A program made the position numbers and the translations under genes. A stretch of DNA of 9,395 nt from contig DCGQ01000042.1 in NCBI GenBank assembly GCA_002314635.1, forward strand, positions 43,334 through 52,728. Direction: 5' to 3'. This DNA comes from Clostridiales bacterium UBA1774 (GTDB lineage Bacteria; Bacillota; Clostridia; Oscillospirales; Oscillospiraceae). Below the pieces are notes generated by a model. It did no database searches, was not told the DNA's origin, and saw nothing but the letters and a program-made list of their open reading frames with translations. Position 1 is the stretch's first letter. Every line of letters begins with the position of its first letter. Positions 6,377-9,395 of the stretch are shown piece by piece.

Positions 6377-6412
6377 CAGCGGCCCACCCTTTTACCGGGT
6401 GAGCCGCTGTTT
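6377..6412 (+). terminator. Terminator between nucleotidyltransferase and cysS
   Basis: CAGCGGC (6377-6383) pairs with GCCGCTG (6403-6409), and CACCC (6385-6389) with GGGTG (6397-6401), separated by a C/A mismatch and a seven-base loop. On the plus strand TTTCTGTCT follows, a short T-rich tract. On the minus strand the hairpin is followed by ATTTATGG, so it may also end cysS transcription. It fits in the 65-bp gap between the convergent stop codons. Confidence 0.8.
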
Positions 6413-6427
6413 CTGTCTGGAAATGTC

Positions 6428-7837
6428 TCAGGCGCGTTTCCACTTCACGCCATCCTTGCCGTCCTCCAGCACGATGCCGCGGGCCTTCAGCTCGTCCCGG
6501 ATCCGGTCAGCCTCCGCCCAGTTGCGCTGCTTCCGGGCCTCGGTGCGGGCCGCAACCAGCGCATCGATCTCCGCGTCCTCCTCGTTGGCCTCCGGCTGAG
6601 CGCAGCGCAGCTGCTGTGCTGCCTGCAGCAGGTTCAGGGACAGCACCCGGTCATAATCCCCGATCAGAGCCAGCTTGGCATGACCGCTGATGTCCGCCTT
6701 CAGCACATCGTACAGCGCCGTGATGGCCATGCTGGTGTTGATATCGTTACCCATGGCCTGATCGAAGGCGGCACGCAGCTCCGCAGCCTTTTCCACATCC
6801 TCACCGCCCTCATCGGCAACGGCGGCAATGCGGGCGATCAGCTTCTGATAGGCACCGGCAGCATTGGCCAGCGCTTCCCAACTGAACTCCAGCGCCTTCC
6901 GGTAGTGACTCTGCAGACAGAAGAACCGGTAGGCCAGCGGGTCATACCCTTTTTCCTGCAGCAGGGACACGGTGAGGAACTCACCCTTGGACTTGCTCAT
7001 CTTGCCGTTGGCGGTGTTCAGATGCAGCACATGGAACCAGTAGTTGCACCATCTGTGACCCAGATAGGCTTCGCTTTGGGCGATCTCGTTGGTGTGGTGG
7101 GGGAAGGCATTGTCAATGCCGCCGCAGTGAATGTCCAGATATTCGCCCAGATACTTCATGCTGATGCAGCTGCATTCGATGTGCCAGCCGGGATAGCCTA
7201 CGCCCCAGGGACTGTCCCATTTCAGCGCCTGATCCTCAAACTTGGACTTGGTGAACCAAAGCACAAAGTCGTTCTTGTTGCGCTTGTTGTCATCGGCCTC
7301 CACGCCCTCCCGGACGCCCACCAACAGGTCTTCCTCGTCATGCTTGTTGAATACATAGTATTCTTCCAGCTTGGAGGTGTCAAAATACACGTTGCCCCCG
7401 GCCAGATAGGCATAACCCCGGTCGATCAGCCCGGAAATGACCCGGATAAAATCGTCAATGCAGCCGGTGGCAGGCTGAACCGTGTCCGGCTTGCGGATGT
7501 TCAGCTTATCACAATCGGAGAAAAACGCATCGGTATAAAACTGCGCGATTTCCATGACGGTTTTGTGTTCCCGTCGGGCGCCTTTCAGCATTTTATCCTC
7601 GCCGGTGTCCGCGTCGGAGGAAAGATGACCCACGTCGGTGATGTTCATTACCCGGTCCACCTGGTAGCCGCTCCAACGCAGGTACTTTTCCAGCACATCC
7701 TCCATGATGTAGCTGCGAAGGTTGCCGATGTGAGCAAAATGATATACCGTTGGGCCGCAGGTGTACATCCGCACCTTGCCCGGCTCGATGGAATGAAATT
7801 CCTCTACGCTGTGGCTGAGGGAATTGTAAAGCTTCAT
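6428..7837 (-). CDS. cysS: Cysteine-tRNA ligase (CysRS)
   Basis: Class I aminoacyl-tRNA synthetase that charges tRNA-Cys with cysteine using ATP; cytosolic and normally essential. It has 469 residues, close to the usual length. The HIGH-type motif is HIGN at 36-39 within CGPTVYHFAHIGN, and KMSKS is at 279-283. The zinc site that discriminates cysteine can be placed at Cys27, Cys222 (in GWHIEC), His247 and Glu251, each matching the E. coli ligands in order. The segment reads HHTNEIAQSEA, with Thr where most homologues have Glu, not a zinc ligand. An insertion of about 13 residues relative to E. coli lies before residue 222. The C-terminal helical region from about 330 carries the anticodon-binding part. 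The ATG at 7837 follows GGAG (7850-7847) by nine bases. Its own promoter lies just upstream; no T-box leader is present, as only about 40 nt precede the gene. Confidence 0.96.
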   Translation of the reverse strand: MKLYNSLSHSVEEFHSIEPGKVRMYTCGPTVYHFAHIGNLRSYIMEDVLEKYLRWSGYQVDRVMNITDVGHLSSDADTGEDKMLKGARREHKTVMEIAQFYTDAFFSDCDKLNIRKPDTVQPATGCIDDFIRVISGLIDRGYAYLAGGNVYFDTSKLEEYYVFNKHDEEDLLVGVREGVEADDNKRNKNDFVLWFTKSKFEDQALKWDSPWGVGYPGWHIECSCISMKYLGEYLDIHCGGIDNAFPHHTNEIAQSEAYLGHRWCNYWFHVLHLNTANGKMSKSKGEFLTVSLLQEKGYDPLAYRFFCLQSHYRKALEFSWEALANAAGAYQKLIARIAAVADEGGEDVEKAAELRAAFDQAMGNDINTSMAITALYDVLKADISGHAKLALIGDYDRVLSLNLLQAAQQLRCAQPEANEEDAEIDALVAARTEARKQRNWAEADRIRDELKARGIVLEDGKDGVKWKRA

Positions 7838-7881
7838 ATCTGAAATCTCCGTTCTTGAAGTGACTTTTTCGACAGATCGTT

Positions 7882-7910
7882 ATTATATCGTGATTTCCAG
7901 CTATTTGCAA
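7882..7910 (-). promoter_or_regulatory. Sigma-A promoter for cysS
   Basis: On the minus strand TTGCAA (7910-7905), a 17-base spacer and a perfect TATAAT (7887-7882). Transcription should start near 7875, giving a leader of about 38 nt, too short for a T-box or other large riboswitch. TTGCAA reads the same on both strands, but no -10 is properly spaced from it on the plus strand. Confidence 0.72.
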
Positions 7911-7931
7911 TCTGAACTTGCGATTTCTGCA

Positions 7932-7938
7932 CATAATA
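7932..7938 (+). promoter_or_regulatory. Possible -10 element for the gerA-type gene, sporulation sigma-like
   Basis: CATAATA at 7932-7938 resembles both a sigma-A -10 (CATAAT, five of six) and the -10 of sigma-G promoters (CATAMTA-like), the usual control of germinant receptor genes in the forespore. No convincing -35 for either sigma was found at the right spacing. The element ends only six bases before the ATG at 7944, so a transcript from it would have almost no leader. Confidence 0.3.
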
Positions 7939-7943
7939 GCGCC

Positions 7944-9395
7944 ATGAAACTATCTGATTTCTTTGAACGCCGGGCCTTTCACCCGGAGAAAAAACCGAAA
8001 TATTCGCAGCCGCTGAACCCGGCTGAACTGGAGGCAGTGTTCAGCGGCTGCGATGACTTTGCCATGCGCACGGTACGCCCCGGCGGAGCGGCGGGCAGTA
8101 TGACAGCGGCACTGTGCTGGCTGGACGGACTGACGGATGGAGAAACGATCAGCCGGGATGTGCTGCAGCCGCTGACGACAGAGGAACGCTTTGCCGGAGC
8201 CACGGACCCGGCGGAGCTGACAGCACGGCTGCTGGATGGACTTGGCTGGTTTTACAGCGCGGAGAAGCGGGATACGCTGGATGCTGTGGTGTCCGACCTG
8301 CTCTCAGGCTGGTGTGCGCTGGTGCTGGACGGCACGGCCGTCACCTTTGAGACGAAAAACGGCAAAGGACGCGGCATTGAGAAGCCGGAGCTGGAAAAAA
8401 GCGTGAAGGGTGCCAGAGAAGCCTTTACCGAAAACCTCCGCACCAACACCATGCTGCTGCGCCGACATCTGAAAACCGCCGATTTGAAGCTCCACGAACT
8501 GACGCTGGGCAGACGCAGCCGGACGAAGGCTGCCGTTGTCAGCATTGCGGGTCTGACCAACCATGCCGTGACGGAGGAACTGATCGGACGGCTGGAGGCT
8601 ATAGATGTGGACGGCGTACTCACCACGGGGGATCTGGAGGAATATCTGCTGCCGCGGCTTTCCCCCTTTCCGCAGCTGACCCTGACGGAACGACCCGACC
8701 GCTTTGCCATGGAGCTGCTGGAGGGACGGGCGGGATTGCTGGTGGAAGGACTTCCCATAGCCTTTCTCATGCAGGGAACGCTGGCAGAACAGCTGAAAGT
8801 GTCGGAGGACAGCACCGGCCACTGGCTGATCGCCTCCTTCCTGACCCTGCTTCGCTATGCCGCCATGCTGACCTCCGTGCTGCTGCCGTCCTTCTACGTG
8901 GCAGTGACCATGTATCATCATGAAATGCTGCCGACCAAACTGCTGATTTCCGTGATTCGTTCCAAGCAGGAGGTACCGTTTTCCACCGCTGCGGAAACGC
9001 TGGGGATGCTGCTGGCCTTTGAACTTCTGCAGGAAGCGGGACTGCGTCTGCCGGAAAGCATCGGCGAAACCGTGAGCATTATCGGCGCTCTGATCGTCGG
9101 TCAGTCAGCAGTGGAAGCCAATGTGATCTCACCCATCGTGGTGATCGTGGTGGCCGTGGCAGGGATCACCGGCTATACCATGCCCAATCAGGAGCTGGCA
9201 GCGGCGCTGCGCCTGTGTCGGTTCCTGCTGGTGCTGCTCAGTCTGGGACTGGGACTGTTCGGCACCGTGGCAGGCGGACTGCTGCTGCTCTGGTATCTCT
9301 GCACGCTGGAGTCCTTCGGTACAGCGTATCTCTATCCCTTCTGCGGCGGCAGTTTACGGGAAATTCTGGAGGCACTGCTGCGTCTGCCGCTGCGG
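7944..9395 (+). CDS. GerA-family spore germination protein (GerA/GerKA/SpoVAF type), 3' end cut by window edge
   Basis: The A-type subunit of germinant receptors sits in the spore inner membrane and helps sense nutrients that trigger germination; SpoVAF is a close relative (family knowledge). The 484 residues seen approach the full length of about 480-540. Residues 1-290 are the soluble N-terminal domain, with LCWLDGLTD at 58-66, GIEKPELEKSVKGAREAFTENLRTN at about 144-168, and FPQLTLTERPD at 242-252. Membrane segments lie at about 294-323, 351-363, 376-411 and 425-456, with PSFYVAVTMYHHEMLPT at 315-331 and EAGLRLPESIGETVSIIGALIVGQ at about 364-387 closely matching the family. The usual R-G-P-R-E-G-F stretch reads KGAREAF here. 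The N-terminus fits the family at ATG 7944, yet no Shine-Dalgarno sequence precedes it. B- and C-type partner genes, if any, lie beyond the right edge. Confidence 0.88.
   Translation, partial: MKLSDFFERRAFHPEKKPKYSQPLNPAELEAVFSGCDDFAMRTVRPGGAAGSMTAALCWLDGLTDGETISRDVLQPLTTEERFAGATDPAELTARLLDGLGWFYSAEKRDTLDAVVSDLLSGWCALVLDGTAVTFETKNGKGRGIEKPELEKSVKGAREAFTENLRTNTMLLRRHLKTADLKLHELTLGRRSRTKAAVVSIAGLTNHAVTEELIGRLEAIDVDGVLTTGDLEEYLLPRLSPFPQLTLTERPDRFAMELLEGRAGLLVEGLPIAFLMQGTLAEQLKVSEDSTGHWLIASFLTLLRYAAMLTSVLLPSFYVAVTMYHHEMLPTKLLISVIRSKQEVPFSTAAETLGMLLAFELLQEAGLRLPESIGETVSIIGALIVGQSAVEANVISPIVVIVVAVAGITGYTMPNQELAAALRLCRFLLVLLSLGLGLFGTVAGGLLLLWYLCTLESFGTAYLYPFCGGSLREILEALLRLPLR

Noticed and set aside
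6680..7843. Long open frame on the plus strand opposite cysS
   Set aside because: Antisense shadow of an unmistakable cysteinyl-tRNA synthetase; no ribosome binding site or domain.
7905..7937. Sigma-A promoter for the gerA-type gene using TTGCAA (7905) and CATAAT (7932)
   Set aside because: The spacer would be 21 bases, too long; the same TTGCAA is well spaced for the cysS promoter on the other strand.

Overview
The window looks like ordinary chromosome of a spore-forming, anaerobic Clostridia-type Firmicute with a fairly GC-rich genome (Oscillospiraceae/Ruminococcaceae-like). The pointers are a GerA-family spore germination protein, a VanW/YoaR-type cell-wall protein, a phenylacetate-CoA ligase of the kind common in anaerobes, AGGAGG-type ribosome binding sites and sigma-A-like promoters. 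The placement is inferred from protein character only. No mobile element, phage gene, tRNA, rRNA or CRISPR array was seen.

Layout, left to right. (1) Positions 1-1006, minus: paaK, phenylacetate-CoA ligase, with its C-terminal end beyond the left edge. (2) Positions 1007-1351: a divergent control region of 345 bp. On the minus strand it carries a consensus-like promoter and a roughly 200-nt leader for paaK. The leader holds a 13-bp helix enclosing two hairpins and then an intrinsic terminator, an arrangement typical of a riboswitch or attenuator. On the plus strand it carries the hemW promoter. (3) Positions 1352-4075, plus: a two-gene unit of hemW (heme chaperone/radical SAM) and a membrane-anchored VanW-family protein 15 bp downstream. 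(4) Position 4091 onward: a perfect hairpin terminator between convergent genes. (5) Positions 4137-5282, minus: a long, divergent PRPP synthetase, with a consensus promoter overlapped by a perfect inverted repeat. (6) Positions 5457-6362, plus: a sugar-phosphate nucleotidyltransferase transcribed divergently from prs, ending in a terminator shared with (7) cysS, cysteinyl-tRNA synthetase, minus, 6428-7837. (8) Positions 7944-9395, plus: a GerA-family germinant receptor subunit running off the right edge. It has no visible ribosome binding site and may be leaderless.

The genes are mostly independent housekeeping units in divergent and convergent pairs, so little functional coupling can be argued beyond the hemW-vanW pair. 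The most interesting item is the structured leader of paaK. It matches no riboswitch class I can name, and it contains both a credible terminator and a competing pairing that could act as antiterminator. Secondary items are the operator-like dyad on the prs promoter, the atypical PRPP synthetase, and the possibly leaderless gerA-type gene.
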